Shown: positions 23,308 to 35,245, counted from the stretch's first letter. The stretch is 64,000 nt of DNA from Bemisia tabaci (GCF_918797505.1 NC_092799.1:28520382-28584381); one strand, 5' to 3'. A program made the numbers and translations. The notes: a model not told the origin generated them from the sequence alone.

Positions 23308-23484
23308 CTGTGGCGTGGCGTGTATTATCGACAATCGATCATTCGATTATCGATATTTCTCCATTTGAAACTGGTAAAGAATCGATTATTGAGGTGTTCG
23401 CTGAGAACACCTTGATAATCGATCCATTTCCATAGATTTAAATGGCAGATCAATCGATATATCGTAAAGCACGCCACGCCACTG
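23308..23484. mobile_element. CAGTGGCG hAT-like MITE
   Basis: 177 bp, ctgtggcgtggcgtg to cacgccacgccactg, flanked by ACCGGTAA on both sides (23300-23307, 23485-23492). Confidence 0.88.
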
Positions 23485-23514
23485 ACCGGTAACTTGGGGC
23501 AGTTCTGCCGTGCT

Positions 23515-23753
23515 GAGGAAGAACGCCGTAAGCGCCTTCTGATGTTACCATGTTTCCTCCCGGAAAAGTAAAGTTTACTGGAGAAATTGTGAGTATTTTT
23601 TCAAGTGTATCAGTCGATTTTGTTCGCGGTTCAATTTAGGATATCTAAAAATTTCAAGGACAACTAAAAAACTTTCCTCGCAAATACATGTTTAATTCGA
23701 GGAAATTTGGTGATTCTTGAATGCTCATACGGCATACTCCCTTTGCACGGCAG
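23515..23753. mobile_element. CTGCCGTGC-family MITE
   Basis: ctgccgtgctgagg to ctttgcacggcag; flanks AGTT/AGCA, half matched. Confidence 0.8.
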
Positions 23754-23824
23754 AGCAATTGTCGCGTTTCTGACGTAAGGGCGTATCCAGTTTCCGCATG
23801 CGTCCCAGAAAGCATGAATTCGTA

Positions 23825-24063
23825 CATTGGAAAAAAAAAAAAAAAAAAAACACATTGGATCTTACGTCCAGACTCTTGAAAACATTGACAAGAAAAAGTA
23901 CTCTTGATTCAATCGGATTTTTGCTTGAATCAAAACGAAATCCGCTTAAATTAAGAGGCTTGGTTCTTGATTTAAGCTAGATTCTGATTGAATCAAGAGT
24001 ACTTTTCCTTGTCGATGCTTTTAAGAGTCTGGACTCTAGATCCAACGTGTTTTTTTTCCAGTA
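23825..24063. mobile_element. CACTGG hairpin MITE
   Basis: Left end CATTGGAAAA, right end CCAGTA, flanked by TA on both sides. Confidence 0.85.
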
Positions 24064-24289
24064 TAAGTGAAACAGAGCTCACGTGAAAATTGAGCCCAGA
24101 CGTCCTTACGCCCGGACGTCAGAAAGGCAACGTAATGAATATTTTTTATTCGAATTTTTAAATACTTCAGATGCGATTGGGACCTTTGAGAATTAAATAT
24201 TCTTAAATTTCCCGTAAAATTTGTGTTTCATCCCAGGATATTTGGTGACGTCTACGGGCTCACACGACGTTCCTCAGTCGGTCTAATGC

Positions 24290-25270
24290 TTGATTGGATC
24301 CTCGACGAATCGCCTCTCCGGCCTGGATCCGAAAACTCGTCTCGACGTAAGACCTACCGTAACTGGTTTATACGAAACGGTGGGAATTTTTATGATCGAG
24401 TCATGATAGTATTAGATATGGTCGTCTCCAACGGCATATGAATTAGCTACGGTCGCGGAATCCGCCACTATTCGTCACTCGAACCGTAGACTTGGATGCC
24501 TTAATTTTTACCTTGCTGCGGATCTGTCAGTTATTAGGCGTCAGGCAAGTTAAATGTCTTCAGAATGAAACAGCAACAGAAGGAATTAGTTATGAGGATG
24601 GATATTAAGTTCGCCCAGTTTTGATTCGCTCCTCAACTCGGAGATACGAGAGTAGAATATTTTATTTTCCTACTTTCTCCTCGGCGCATAGAAAATGGAT
24701 CGTCAAACGGAATATAAAACCGACCGCGACAACACATGTTCGGCCATGAATATTCACACAAAACACGGTGGACATTCATGCAAAAGTTTTCAATGCAACT
24801 CATGCTTTAGAAATTGAAACTTTCAATATTTGTGAATTTAAATTCTTCATGGAATGTTTACAAAGATTACTCATCCGGTAGCATTTTTGTGGAATTGAAC
24901 GTAATAAGTCATGTGTTGAGGGATTCGAACGCGTTTCAGATGGTTTGATTTGACGTACACTAATGTTTTTCGGCAAGTGGGGAGTTTGAATTTATTTTCC
25001 TGACTGTCAAAAACCCGAACGATTGTATACGAAACGAAATTTACTCGTTTGAAGAGTGACATCCTCTTATACAGGGTGAATTTCACTCCGCATACGTATC
25101 TCTTGAGTGCTTCGGCATAAATTTACATTCTAAACTATTTGGAAAATATTTCTGACAATATAGTTAAGGGGGAAAAAATAGTTGTAATATTTCTGGACCT
25201 AAGGGCTAAGGATCGGTTTCAGGACCGAACATGAATGTATGCAGTCTCTACAGCTCAAAGCTCTATCGAA
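24290..25270. other. No gene recognised
   Basis: Short frames only; no repeat family assigned. Confidence 0.5.
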
Positions 25271-25325
25271 GAGATTAATATTCATCGAGAGAAAATTCAT
25301 CAGCACGAAAAATATGTCTCGACTG

Positions 25326-25599
25326 CGGTCTGATCGTTGAAATTAATAGGCAAAGCTTTAGACAAAGAAGACATAAGTGTATGAAGGGATCCTCTTGGGG
25401 GAAGCGAGTGGGTGGTTGCAGTGGACAAAGGAAGTAGATAATAGATAAATTAACGGCAACCCACGAGAAACCCTTAAGTTGATCAATCATTTTCTCCCTT
25501 TGTCGATGAGAGCCAAACATTTCAACCAATCGGATCGCCCCATACTCCATATGTCTTCTTTGTCTATCGCGTTTTCTATCCATTCCAACAATCAGCCCG
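25326..25599. mobile_element. CGGGCCGATTATTG MITE, diverged copy
   Basis: Shares gacaaagaagac, acggcaacccac and tttgtctatcgcg with 52637-52907; the termini are eroded. Confidence 0.65.
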
Positions 25600-25659
25600 C
25601 ATTAGAGTGCTAGCTAAAAGACTTGTTTACCTTCAAATCTGCTAAGTCAGGTAACGAAC

Positions 25660-26169
25660 TTAAGCTGGGATTGGGAACCCAACTGAATGGTATTTGCTGG
25701 TAAGAGCCACACTTAAGAACCCGCCACAAAACACGGGAGGACGGGGCGGGTCCATATCTTCCTCGCTTTGCAACAACCACCTAAATTCAATAGAAGCTCC
25801 GCATGGATACGTGCTTTTTGTTTCGTGCGCGAAAGATAGCGACGAGTCGGAACGCATCCGAGGATAAGAGGCATCAATCATGCATGTGATGCGGCATTTA
25901 ACGCAAGAGCCGGTTGCAAGACTGAAATGGCCATCCCGTCCCCGGCCTGAAAGCAATCGGGCACTCACTCGCCGCCCTAATAACTCATAATTACAAAACT
26001 TTTGTTTGTTTGGTCCGCAGAAAGCTACCGCTCGCTCGGGCTCTGCCGATGTACTCTCATAGAGGCAAATCGATCCCCGGTTAAATCTGTATTCCGCACC
26101 AGACCATTTTAGTACCGGAGGCCTTTTCGATGGATGTATTGCGTAATTAGACTCATTGTCAATCCCCAC
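25660..26169 (-). other. Open frame of 169 codons, function unknown
   Basis: The longest unexplained frame in the window, in a patch of higher G+C. It has nine cysteines, no signal peptide, no membrane segment and no motif I recognise. It might be an exon of a host gene or a chance frame. No splice or homology support. Confidence 0.25.
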
Positions 26170-26228
26170 AGCCTTCGGAGTTTCATGTCTTGTATCGTGA
26201 TTTGGATCCGGTGAATGAGAGCCTTACG

Positions 26229-26481
26229 CTGCCGTGTCAAGGGAAAACGCCGTATGGACTTACGGGCGTTGCCAAAACCTGTCAAATATATTCATTTTCA
26301 ATGGAAGTCAGGAGTATTTTTTATTGAAATTTCCGTGTGTTTCACGCTTAATTGCGGGTAAAATTATCGGAGAAACTGGGAGAAGAGAATTCGAAAGTTT
26401 CCCTCAAATAGGTATTTTGTTACAGGACATTTGGCGAAGTCTGAGGGCTCATATGTCGTTTTTCCATGCTTACCAAGGCAG
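26229..26481. mobile_element. CTGCCGTGC-family MITE, diverged
   Basis: ctgccgtgtcaaggg to ttaccaaggcag with typical interior; no clear duplication. Confidence 0.7.
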
Positions 26482-26605
26482 CACAGTTCTCTCCTTTTTT
26501 CTGTTGTATCACTGTAGGATTGACAATGAGACTGTAGCGGGCCAATAAATTCATTGTGTAGATGAAATATAACTTGCAACTCGTTTGGATCTAAGAAGTC
26601 ACTTG

Positions 26606-26785
26606 TTTTTTTTTTTTTTTTTTCTTTCTTTTTCTTTTTTCTTCACGATGAATCGCATCTACCTACAAACAAACAAAAAACAAAAAAAAAAACCCTACAT
26701 GTGACCGTCCGTGAGAGAAGAGATCTCAAAAGAGTCAACTCAAAAAATAAGAAAAGAAAAAAAAGAAAAAAAAAGAAAAAAATTG
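26606..26785. repeat. Low-complexity T- and A-rich stretch
   Basis: A poly(T)/TTTC run at 26606-26640 and an AAAAGAAAA run at 26745-26785. Confidence 0.7.
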
Positions 26786-27039
26786 ACCAGCTTTTACGAA
26801 CAAAGCAATGTATGTGCGTGTGACTTTCGTTGAAGAGTGAACAATAAAAATAATGTAACAATCGGACGCCGAAACTTGAGTTCCTCCCCCAAGCGGCGCG
26901 GGTGACAAACCAACCCCTCGAGCCATTTCACTGACGAGCTGTGCGGTAAGATCACAAAAAGACAGGAAACGGAAGTATCGCATTGCGGGAAACTCGAGCT
27001 TGTCTCCTTGTCGAAAGCGTGCCCTTCAAACATGCTCTG

Positions 27040-28340
27040 CCGAAACGAGAAACATATGGTATATTTTTGGAATATTGTTCAAACTATCCATGTCTAAAAA
27101 TATTTATTGCTAGTATTGATATCCATAACGTCTTGCCTTCAGTCTACTTCCTTTCGCGATAAAAAAAGGGAATTGCGGAAAGAAGGTAGGGGGTAAGAGA
27201 GAAAGAGAGGGGGAAATAGCGGAGGCATTAGGGTGGATGAAGACACAGTTCAAGAAAAAACAAGTGCACACCTACAATTAATCGAACTTTATTGGGCAGA
27301 AAGGAATCACTTCTTCTCGCCTAAGCAAATGACTCTCATGTTTTTTTTTTTTTCGAAAATGTCCTAAAAACAGTGGTTCCGTGATGTAAAATAGTGTTTA
27401 ATTTACCTCTACCTACACTGGAAATGAAAGTAAATACAGAAATATAGGTAATGTGTTCGTCTCCTAATGACATTTTGATCTGTGAAAAGTTTCCTGCTCT
27501 AAACCGAACAACCCCGAAAAAAAAATGTTAGTAAAAAAGATGATATCCTTCGATTTTTACCAATAAAGTTTCATGGATTACAATCTGAACCTGCTTTAAA
27601 CTGTAAGATATTTTTAATAAAGGGAATGGAAAAAGAGAAAAACTCCAAATCATTGCATGCATTTATTCTAAAGAGAATCATTTATTTATGCATCATTTAT
27701 GCATTCATGAAATCAAAAGAAACTATGGCCGCGGGATTTTTAACGATTTTATTTGTTTTGCCTGAACTAATTTCTCCTTTGTCTTTTAAAGCGCAAATAT
27801 ATCATCGGTCATACAAGCAAACCTCATAAAGTTTCGACATGTACGTAGGAGGCAGAAGCATGTTGAGCTTTTGAAAAAAAAATAAAAAAAAGTAGCACTT
27901 TTATTTGTAAGAACTTATTGATAGAAGTGTTGAGGTCAAGCATGCGTTTAGGAGGGTCACATTTTTCCTCAATCAATTTGCACTTCGGGAATGGCACACG
28001 AAAAGGTTTCAGATCTGAGTCATATGACTTGTCCTTTCGAGAAACCTTCCAATAATTGATCTTATGAATTCTTGTTATCTTGGCAACTTTTATCCATTCG
28101 CTTTGCTCTAGATAAAAATACGATTCTGTTTCGCTTAAGCATGCTCGAAAGCTTGCAAGTTCCTGAGCCTTATGAGTCTTAATGGCTTATGAGCTGTTTT
28201 ATGAGTTTCGTTGCCAAATCTCTTTGATAAAGTAAAATGATCATTCAACAACCTCAAATCCAACCCTTTGCGATGAATCAATTACTAATTGTCTCTCTTT
28301 TGTCTTAGAATTTCGGATTCCGTCGATCGGACCAATTTAG
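27040..28340. other. No gene recognised
   Basis: AT-rich, with short frames and several A/T runs. Confidence 0.5.
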
Positions 28341-28587
28341 GTTATATATGATAGTGGTTCGATGTATCGTTTGGTTCAAAACAATAGAACATATCCTCAC
28401 ACAAAAAATGTATGATTTCAGCAGGAAAACTGAAGACGGCATTCGAGGCAATTCCTAACGATTTCACTTTTCATTGCCGTTAAATACTCATACGAATAAA
28501 CAATCTAGCACAAGAAACCGGTTCCCTCGGATTACCAAGCTGACTTTTGAGGCTATGTTTACATGTTGAACCAATCGATATCCATGT

Positions 28588-29042
28588 GTCGCAGGCAATT
28601 AGTCAAATCAGGCATTTTATCAAATTCCCAGACAATAGTCAAATGTTGACAGTTTACAAACATTTGTTAATGTATGGCGAAGAGATCTCGAGTTTTCAAT
28701 ATGTTGGGAAAAAAAGCTCACCATATTTACGAACTCTCCTTGTTTCTTCCACTTGCCTCTTCAAATGCCTCTCATATGATAAACTGTTAATATTTTAAAG
28801 AATCTGTATTTTGAGACATGCTGCTAACTTTTAGATACATTTTTATTCAGGAGCTCAAAATATTTTAAAATATTTTTGCGATAAATATTTTTACAGCTAA
28901 TTCTTTTCTACTAAAGTAATTAATTATTCTGCATCAAATTAAGAAAAGAATTAGAATTTCATTCGACGTGAGAATATTTTACCATTTGCCTAGGCATTCG
29001 ACAAAATGCTGATTTTTCTATTTGCCTGCGACAGATACAATC
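28588..29042. mobile_element. GTCGCAGGCAA inverted-repeat element
   Basis: About 455 bp. Ends gtcgcaggcaattag and tatttgcctgcgac, with matching subterminal caggcattttatcaaa. The flanking DNA is continuous in the related stretch near 35605-35720, which lacks the insert. A relative lies near 60390-60825. Confidence 0.7.
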
Positions 29043-29096
29043 TCACCTGTTTGATGTATCGAACACGATTCATTACGGACACAGAGCACTGAAAAC

Positions 29097-29498
29097 AAAA
29101 ATCTCGGTGTATTTACTGAGAAAATGGTAAAATTACCAAGAATTCAGGGTTCTATTTGATCCCAGTTTTTTCTTGGTAAAATTATCATTTATGGAATTGG
29201 TAATTTTACCGAGAAATCTCGGTAAAATTATTGAACTTTCTCGGTAATTTTACTGGACCTTGGTAAAAACGCCAATATTTTTATCGACTGTGGTAGAAGT
29301 ACCGAGATAAAATGGCAAAGTTACCGGGAATTGATAACCAATAACAGTGGTATTTTTACCTGAAAAACGGTAAAAATACCGGTTTTTAGGTAAGCTTACC
29401 AGTCTGTGTTGGTAAAATTATCAATAATTGGTAAAAAAAGTGAGATGGTAAAGGTACCAACGGATCTTGGTAAAAACGCCGAGAATTTTTCTTCAGTG
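29097..29498. mobile_element. CACTGAA element built of GGTAAAATTACC palindromes
   Basis: 402 bp, cactgaaaac to cttcagtg. The body is a dense series of short palindromes such as ggtaaaattacc, ggtaaaaatacc and tcggtaattttac. Flanks AG/CG do not match. Confidence 0.7.
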
Positions 29499-29821
29499 CG
29501 GGCACACAAAGCTGTTGCGACTTGGCCGATATCTTCCCGGATCGACAACCCTGCGATTAGCGCAAATGATTAAACCTTCAAGTACCTAAGTAAACGCTCG
29601 GACCCGGGCCGGTAATTAAAAGCGGACGGGGGGTGCGCAACCGAGCGTGGCCCTGTATTGTTGCATTTGTATGCGTTCGTCTACGTCCATGTAAATGCGC
29701 CCACCGCTTTCCTCCGCGTGGGTGTGGGTGAAATTTTTCGTCCGGATTGTGTGTCGGGTCTATTTTCAACATCCGTCCGTGGATGCGTATGCAAACCAGA
29801 GCCGGGGCCTCGACTCCAAAA

Positions 29822-30537
29822 CTGCCGTGCCACGGAGGAACGCCGTATGAACCTTCAGGCGTTGCCAAAGTTCCGTTGATATATCGCGAATTTTTGGGGA
29901 AATTTGTAGATATTTTTCTTCCAATTTCTCAGATAATTTTTTTTTTAGAGTCTCTTCATACCCTGAGTTAAGACATCTCGATTATTAGCTGGCCTGAGCT
30001 GGCCATAGTGCCACAAAAGTGTGCACTCAAACGAACGATATTGATGGATAAGGATAAGGAATCCTGCGATGTCTGTCATCCAAAAACAACACCATCAACA
30101 ATTACCGATCAAAACTTAACCAAAGAAAATGCAATAAAATAAAACGAGATTGATTTGTGAATAATTTCTTGATCTATTTGCATTTTGGTGCGATGAAAAT
30201 AACAATTTACTCTTGATAAATCACAATTAGGCTATGTTTTCATTATTTTTGTCTACATTCGAGCCACCGTCATCTTGATGTACTCTTGTGACTCCATTAG
30301 CGAGGACCAATCAAAATTGGAGTTTTTTTAGGCCATTTTCAGCCCAACCAAGCCCGACCAGAATTGAGATGTCGTAACTCTGGGTATAAAGGGACTCTAT
30401 TTTGTTCGCAATTTCACCTTAAGTTCTTGAAAATGTATCGGAATAATATTCATAAATTTCATTAAAAATGAACATTTTATCGAAGAAAATTTGGCAACTC
30501 TCGAATGTTCATACGGCGTTCTTCCTTAGTGCGGCAG
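29822..30537. mobile_element. CTGCCGTGC-family MITE with nested TAGAGTC element
   Basis: ctgccgtgccacgg to ccttagtgcggcag, flanked by AAAA on both sides. The insert at 29946-30399 splits the cagataatttt|gttcgcaattt interior. Confidence 0.82.
29946..30399. mobile_element. TAGAGTC-family MITE nested in a CTGCCGTGC element
   Basis: 454 bp; ends tagagtctcttcatacc and ggtataaagggactcta are inverted, with gagttaagacatctcg extending them. Duplication blurred by a T run. Confidence 0.75.
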
Positions 30538-30926
30538 AAAACGCATCCGCGCGAGGAACGGATGTTGGAGAGAACCCGACCCGTCGAGTTTCGTGCCGGT
30601 GCTGTGAAACCCGCGAAAGTCTCGCATTTTTTTACTAAATCCGAATGCCTTCGACACTTTTATGTTCTCGGGGAACTTTAGAAGGCTGGACAGGTGTCCG
30701 TTTAAGAAGGAATTGAGAGGTCAATACGGTGTTTCGCTCCTGTGCGGAGACAACGGCTTTGATTCATATGAACTTATGAAGGACCGATGCATGTTTTCGG
30801 TCCGAGTAAACTGATTTTTCATAGATCCATTTGGAAAAACACGTCCAGATGCGGTGTCTGTAAGCGGTCCCTACGGCTTGTATGGTCTATCAATTCTATC
30901 ATGCCCCGAACTTTTTCAACGCACTG

Positions 30927-31818
30927 CAGGGCCGGATTCACCTAGTTGCCGCCCATGGGCCGCCTATATTTTGCCGCCCCCTTCTCATTCGTTTTGAGAC
31001 TCGATAAAAACTACCAAATGAACGTGCCAGCGGGGGAGGGGTGCATAAGACGCATTTACTCGTGTTGAACACATTTTTTTGGGAAAGCCCTGTCAACACT
31101 ACTAGCAAAAGTTCACGATACTTAGCGCGAAAGTTAAGTTCCGTAAACCTATCTCTGTGTGGACAAGGCCTGCCATTCATGAGAAATGAACAAAAATATT
31201 ATGAAAGAACGAACATAAATGTGGTTCAATGATTTTAGCTTCCGCCGCCGCGACGCGCCGCACAGACCGCACCGTGTTGGACGCAATGCGTGAAGTATTC
31301 ACGCAGTCTTGTAGGCGCTATGCGTTTCACGCTGACCACACTGTGTTTGGCGCAATGCGTGAATTATTCATTCATTCTTGTAGGCGCTATCCGTTCCACG
31401 CTGACCGCAATGACCGCACTGTGTTTGATGCAATGCGTGAAGTATTCGTGCAGTCTTGTAGGCGCTAATATTTGTTACATGCCGAGCGCCGCGCCGAGGG
31501 CTTCTCCTTTTCATCTCAAGTCCTCGTTATCATTTCTCTCTAAGTCGCGCCGTTCCAGGCCGAACTGCATGTTTGGTCTCTCTCTTAACGCGACTTATTG
31601 AAGGTGCTGTCTCTTGTATCACTAAGAGACTACAAAATCAGAAATTACTATACTCTCAGAAAATGAGAGATTTTGTCGCCTTTTCTCGTTTGTAATTTTG
31701 TTTTTATAAATCCGATTTTTTTTATACCTTCACTTTAAAAAATTGCAAATTTTTGCCGCCCCTCAGATTTGCCGCCATAGGCCGAGGCCCATGTGGCCAC
31801 CCCCTTAATCCGGCCCTG
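30927..31818 (+). mobile_element. CAGGGCCGG hAT-like non-autonomous element, 0.9 kb
   Basis: Ends cagggccggattcacc and taatccggccctg. Flanks ACGCACTG (30919-30926) and ACGCACAG (31819-31826) match at 7 of 8. It carries a minisatellite at 31265-31470. No transposase. Relatives at 19010-19719 and 56545-56944. Confidence 0.82.
31265..31470 (+). repeat. Minisatellite of about 66-75 bp, three units
   Basis: Units carry caatgcgtgaa.tattca and tcttgtaggcgctat. The copies at 19.3 kb and 56.6 kb have two and one unit. Confidence 0.8.
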
Positions 31819-32334
31819 ACGCACAGAGAAAAAGATGATTGGTTCATCACGGAGTGAGTGGAATAGAGTGGTTACGTGATAGTGGCTGGGTCCAGGTCGT
31901 CACTGAATTTTTTATTTATTTATTGTGTTTTTTGCAGCTGAAAATGAGCTGATAACAGCTCGGAACGTCCTGCCTTATAGTGTCTTTTTAATCTTTAATC
32001 TGGTTTACCCATTTTTTAATTCCCTCCCTATTTATTTATCACGGGGGAAATTTGAATCACATGACTCTCATTATCAATTAAAGCAGATCAAGCACCGATT
32101 TAAATGAGGGCATGAGAAGTATCATACAGTGACCACAACGATTGTGCATTCCTCGAGTAACTTCCGCGGTGATCTCAAGCGCCAGCATACGTCAGCGGAT
32201 TCCATCCGAAGGTTCTCACAACACATTTAGGCCCGACATCCATAGTATTCTCGGAAAATTCAGGTAAATTACCGAGAAATGCTCAGAAGAATTCCTCTGT
32301 AAATAAGCCGGGACAGTCGCATCTGGGAGTCATA

Positions 32335-32587
32335 CTGCCTCGCTAAGGAAGAACGCCGTATGGACATTCGAGAGTTTCCAAGTCTCCCCGAATAAAACAT
32401 GTATTTTTGAAGAAAGTTGGGCATATTTTACCTTGAAATTTTCAGTTATTTTCGATTATACTGCGAAAAAAATTGTCTGAAAAATTGGAGGAAAAATATT
32501 CAGAATTTTCCCAGACGATTCGTTATCGATTGAAGAAAATATGGCAACGCCTGAATGCTTATACGGCGTTCTTCCTTAGTACAGCAG
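32335..32587. mobile_element. CTGCCGTGC-family MITE
   Basis: ctgcctcgctaagg to ccttagtacagcag; abuts the next copy. Confidence 0.8.
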
Positions 32588-32589
32588 CA

Positions 32590-32843
32590 CGACCGTGCTA
32601 AGGAAGCACGCCGTATGAGCCTTCGAACGTTTTCAAGTTTCCTACGATAAAAACCGAATCAACAGGAAAAATTGTGAATATTTTTTCCAACATTTTCAGA
32701 CAATTTTGTACGCAATTTGATCTAAAATATCTGAAAAATTTCAAGGAAAAATAAGCATGAGTGTCGTCAAAAAATACATGTTTTATCAAGGTAAATTTGG
32801 CAACACCTTAAGGTTCATACAACGTTTTCCCTTAGCACGGCAG
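32590..32843. mobile_element. CTGCCGTGC-family MITE, adjacent copy
   Basis: cgaccgtgctaagg to cccttagcacggcag. Only 2 bp separate it from the copy on the left. Confidence 0.8.
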
Positions 32844-33376
32844 CAGAGCTACGGAGAGTGTAATCAGTTTTCTCGGCGGCCGGAGATCTCTAATTAACAA
32901 GACGGAGAAATGAGGTAAGCCCGGTTTCCTCCCCGTTGAAAACAAGATTATTGACTGTGAAGGGCAGTTTTGGAGGTGAGACTACCGGTCGCGCGGCGCC
33001 TTCCAAGTGAGGGACCAAGAAACTACACCCTGCGGGCGTTTCTCTCTGTAATTTCACTGCTGCTGCCGATGCGCGATGCGTCATCCTTCTTGAAACGCCC
33101 CCAAAACGAAGCAAACAGATGCCACGAGCTGTTCCTGCATTGGTTTGTATCTGATTTGGGAGGAAACAGTCATACCTACAAAATCGAAGGATGTGGCTTG
33201 GAGAGAAATGTTTCCAATGGGTCAGTTGCGCTGGTTCCAGAATCGTGTTTTGATGCTTGATTCTTGCAGATTAGCTAAAAATAATAAGATCTGTCCAAAC
33301 CGCAACTTTCTACGTTCTTTATTAACCGAAATATCGCCCTTTGAAAAGTCGGGGTTTTGACGTCATCCACCCCTGG

Positions 33377-33674
33377 CAGGGCCGGATTTACATTTTTAGC
33401 GCCCTAGGCCTAGGCTAAACTTAGGGCGGCGCCCCTAAAAGTAGACGCTCCCGTGGAGGGGGGGGTCCCCCAGAAGCCCCTCCCCTCCAGATCAGAAGGA
33501 GGATGTTAGGTGTCCGGAAAATTTTCAAATTCACCTTTAAAAAAACACCTTTGTCAACCACAACGTAGACATTTTTTTAATAAGTCACGTTTTTTTAATA
33601 AATTCTCAAAAATTTTGCGCCCCTCAAAATGTTGCGCCCTAGGCTATAGTCTATGTAGCCTAAATCCGACCCTG
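33377..33674. mobile_element. Short CAGGGCCGG hAT-like MITE
   Basis: 298 bp, cagggccggatttac to aaatccgaccctg. Flanks ACCCCTGG/CACCCTGG match at 6 of 8. The interior has gcgccctaggc in both arms. Confidence 0.75.
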
Positions 33675-33918
33675 CACCCTGGTTTCTTTCGCCTTATTGC
33701 TTACATCAGTCGGCGTGACGCACATTTGCACCGAGTGGTCAACGAGAAAATCGTATGAATGTGAGGTGGAAGAAACCAAGGGCGTCACTGACGCGGTGGC
33801 TGACGTAATTTATGAGCGGCGCCTCAGGAGTTACATGGGTGTGCGCAACTTTTGGATCACCCTGTTCATCAGCATGCATTAAGGGCAAGACCAAGTGAAA
33901 AATTCTCGAGATTCTTAC

Positions 33919-34125
33919 CTTCAAATTCTGTTTGTAGCCACATCGCTGGCAGTAGTAGGCCATGCACTCCGGCGGGATGGCGGGCCTTTGGAGGCTGTTG
34001 GCGGCGTCGTGGTTGATCGGTGGCGGCGTCGGTTGCGGCTGGTCCTCGACCAGTTTTCGGTAGTGGACGCGGAAAAGCGGTTTGGCGACCCCCGTCGGCG
34101 TGTTGCTCGAGCCGAAGCGTCCCAT
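33919..34125 (-). CDS. Candidate exon with half zinc-finger motif
   Basis: 69 codons from ATG at 34125, GC-rich, ending AATTTGAAG|GTAAGAA, a consensus donor. The end of the exon reads YYCQRCGYKQNLK, the first half of a C2H2 finger (CxxC then the helix start); the histidines would come from the next exon. A proline/glutamine stretch precedes it. This layout occurs in insect zinc-finger transcription factors with alternative 3' exons, such as lola, but I cannot identify the gene. The start could also lie in an upstream exon. The next exon was not found. Confidence 0.45.
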
Positions 34126-34328
34126 CGAGATCCAGTTTCGATTGCACTTTGTTCACATCTTTCCACATAAATAACGCTAACGCCCGGCTCCGGGAACTCG
34201 GCACCGTTAGCCCAGACGAAGTATCGTCCGTTTCGCGCCGCTCTCCGCCCTTTGAGTCATCGCGAGATTCGTCCTACTGTAAGCAACAGAAAACAATCAT
34301 CCGTCAAAAAGGTTCTATTGATTACGTA

Positions 34329-34917
34329 GCATGGTGTCAACGATCATGGTGTCAACAAACAGTTTTTCTAAGTTTTTGTTGACACCATGATCATCCAAAA
34401 ATAAAAAATTCTGACCCTTATGAAAAGTGATCACGGTGTCAACGATCACGACGTCAACGAAACTTAAAACTTGCCTCAATAACACCTTTTAAATTTCAAG
34501 TCTTGTTTTTCTTGTGTTATTTACTCTAACCTTACCTAACCTAACCTAACCTAACCTAACCTAACCTAACCTTAGCCAACTTCAGAACTTCACCTTACAA
34601 GACCTATCCCACTTTCACAGAGCTTAACTTTCCCCGACCTTACCCTACATAACTTTAACCTTACCTACTTAATCTAACCGTACATGTCCTGACCTAAACT
34701 AACCTAATCCAACTATACGTGACCCAGACCTCTCCTGTACACTTAATTTTTTAATTTTACTCACAAGGAAGATATTTTTCTGTTTGTTGACACCGTGATC
34801 GTTGACACCATGCTCAGGGCCCATTTTTGCGTTTTACTGCCTGATCACGACGTCAACAATCGTTGACTCCATGATCAGATTTTTGGTTTGTTGACACCAT
34901 GATCGTTGCCACCATGC
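34329..34917. mobile_element. GCATGGTGTCAACGATC foldback with telomere-like core
   Basis: Ends gcatggtgtcaacgatcatg and catgatcgttgccaccatgc. The phrase gttgacaccatgatc recurs about eight times, in both orientations, near each end. The centre holds CCTAA repeats. Confidence 0.65.
34535..34569 (+). repeat. Interstitial (CCTAA)7, insect telomere unit
   Basis: Seven perfect CCTAA units (complement of TTAGG) followed by about 150 bp of decayed ctaac/ccttac phrases. Confidence 0.85.
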
Positions 34918-35013
34918 AACGTTACCGTTCTATTCCCAGTATTGATGGGTCATATTCGATAGTGGTTCGATGTCGTCACCTTCCGGGCAAAGTATCACAA
35001 GCGCCACGCGACG

Positions 35014-35245
35014 CACAGTGGATCGAGTTAATTAGAGAGGTCGGACATGAAATTGTCGACTTAAACTGCAATTTTGATGTTTATTTTGTCAAATTTTGAA
35101 TTTCAAGGGCTGCTGTAAGAGGAGAATTTTACGAAGAGACCAGTCGAACCACTTTTAAAACCTCAAAATTGTGTATAAACGGACTTATGAGCTTTTAAAG
35201 TTTCCAAATTCTGTCCGATCTCTCTTATCGACTCGATCCACTGTG
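35014..35245. mobile_element. Transib-type MITE, copy 2
   Basis: 232 bp, CACAGTGGATCGAGTT to ACTCGATCCACTGTG. The left flank is CGACG (fits CGNCG); the right flank TGACA is altered. Same family as 2757-2989 and 48109-48340. Confidence 0.8.
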
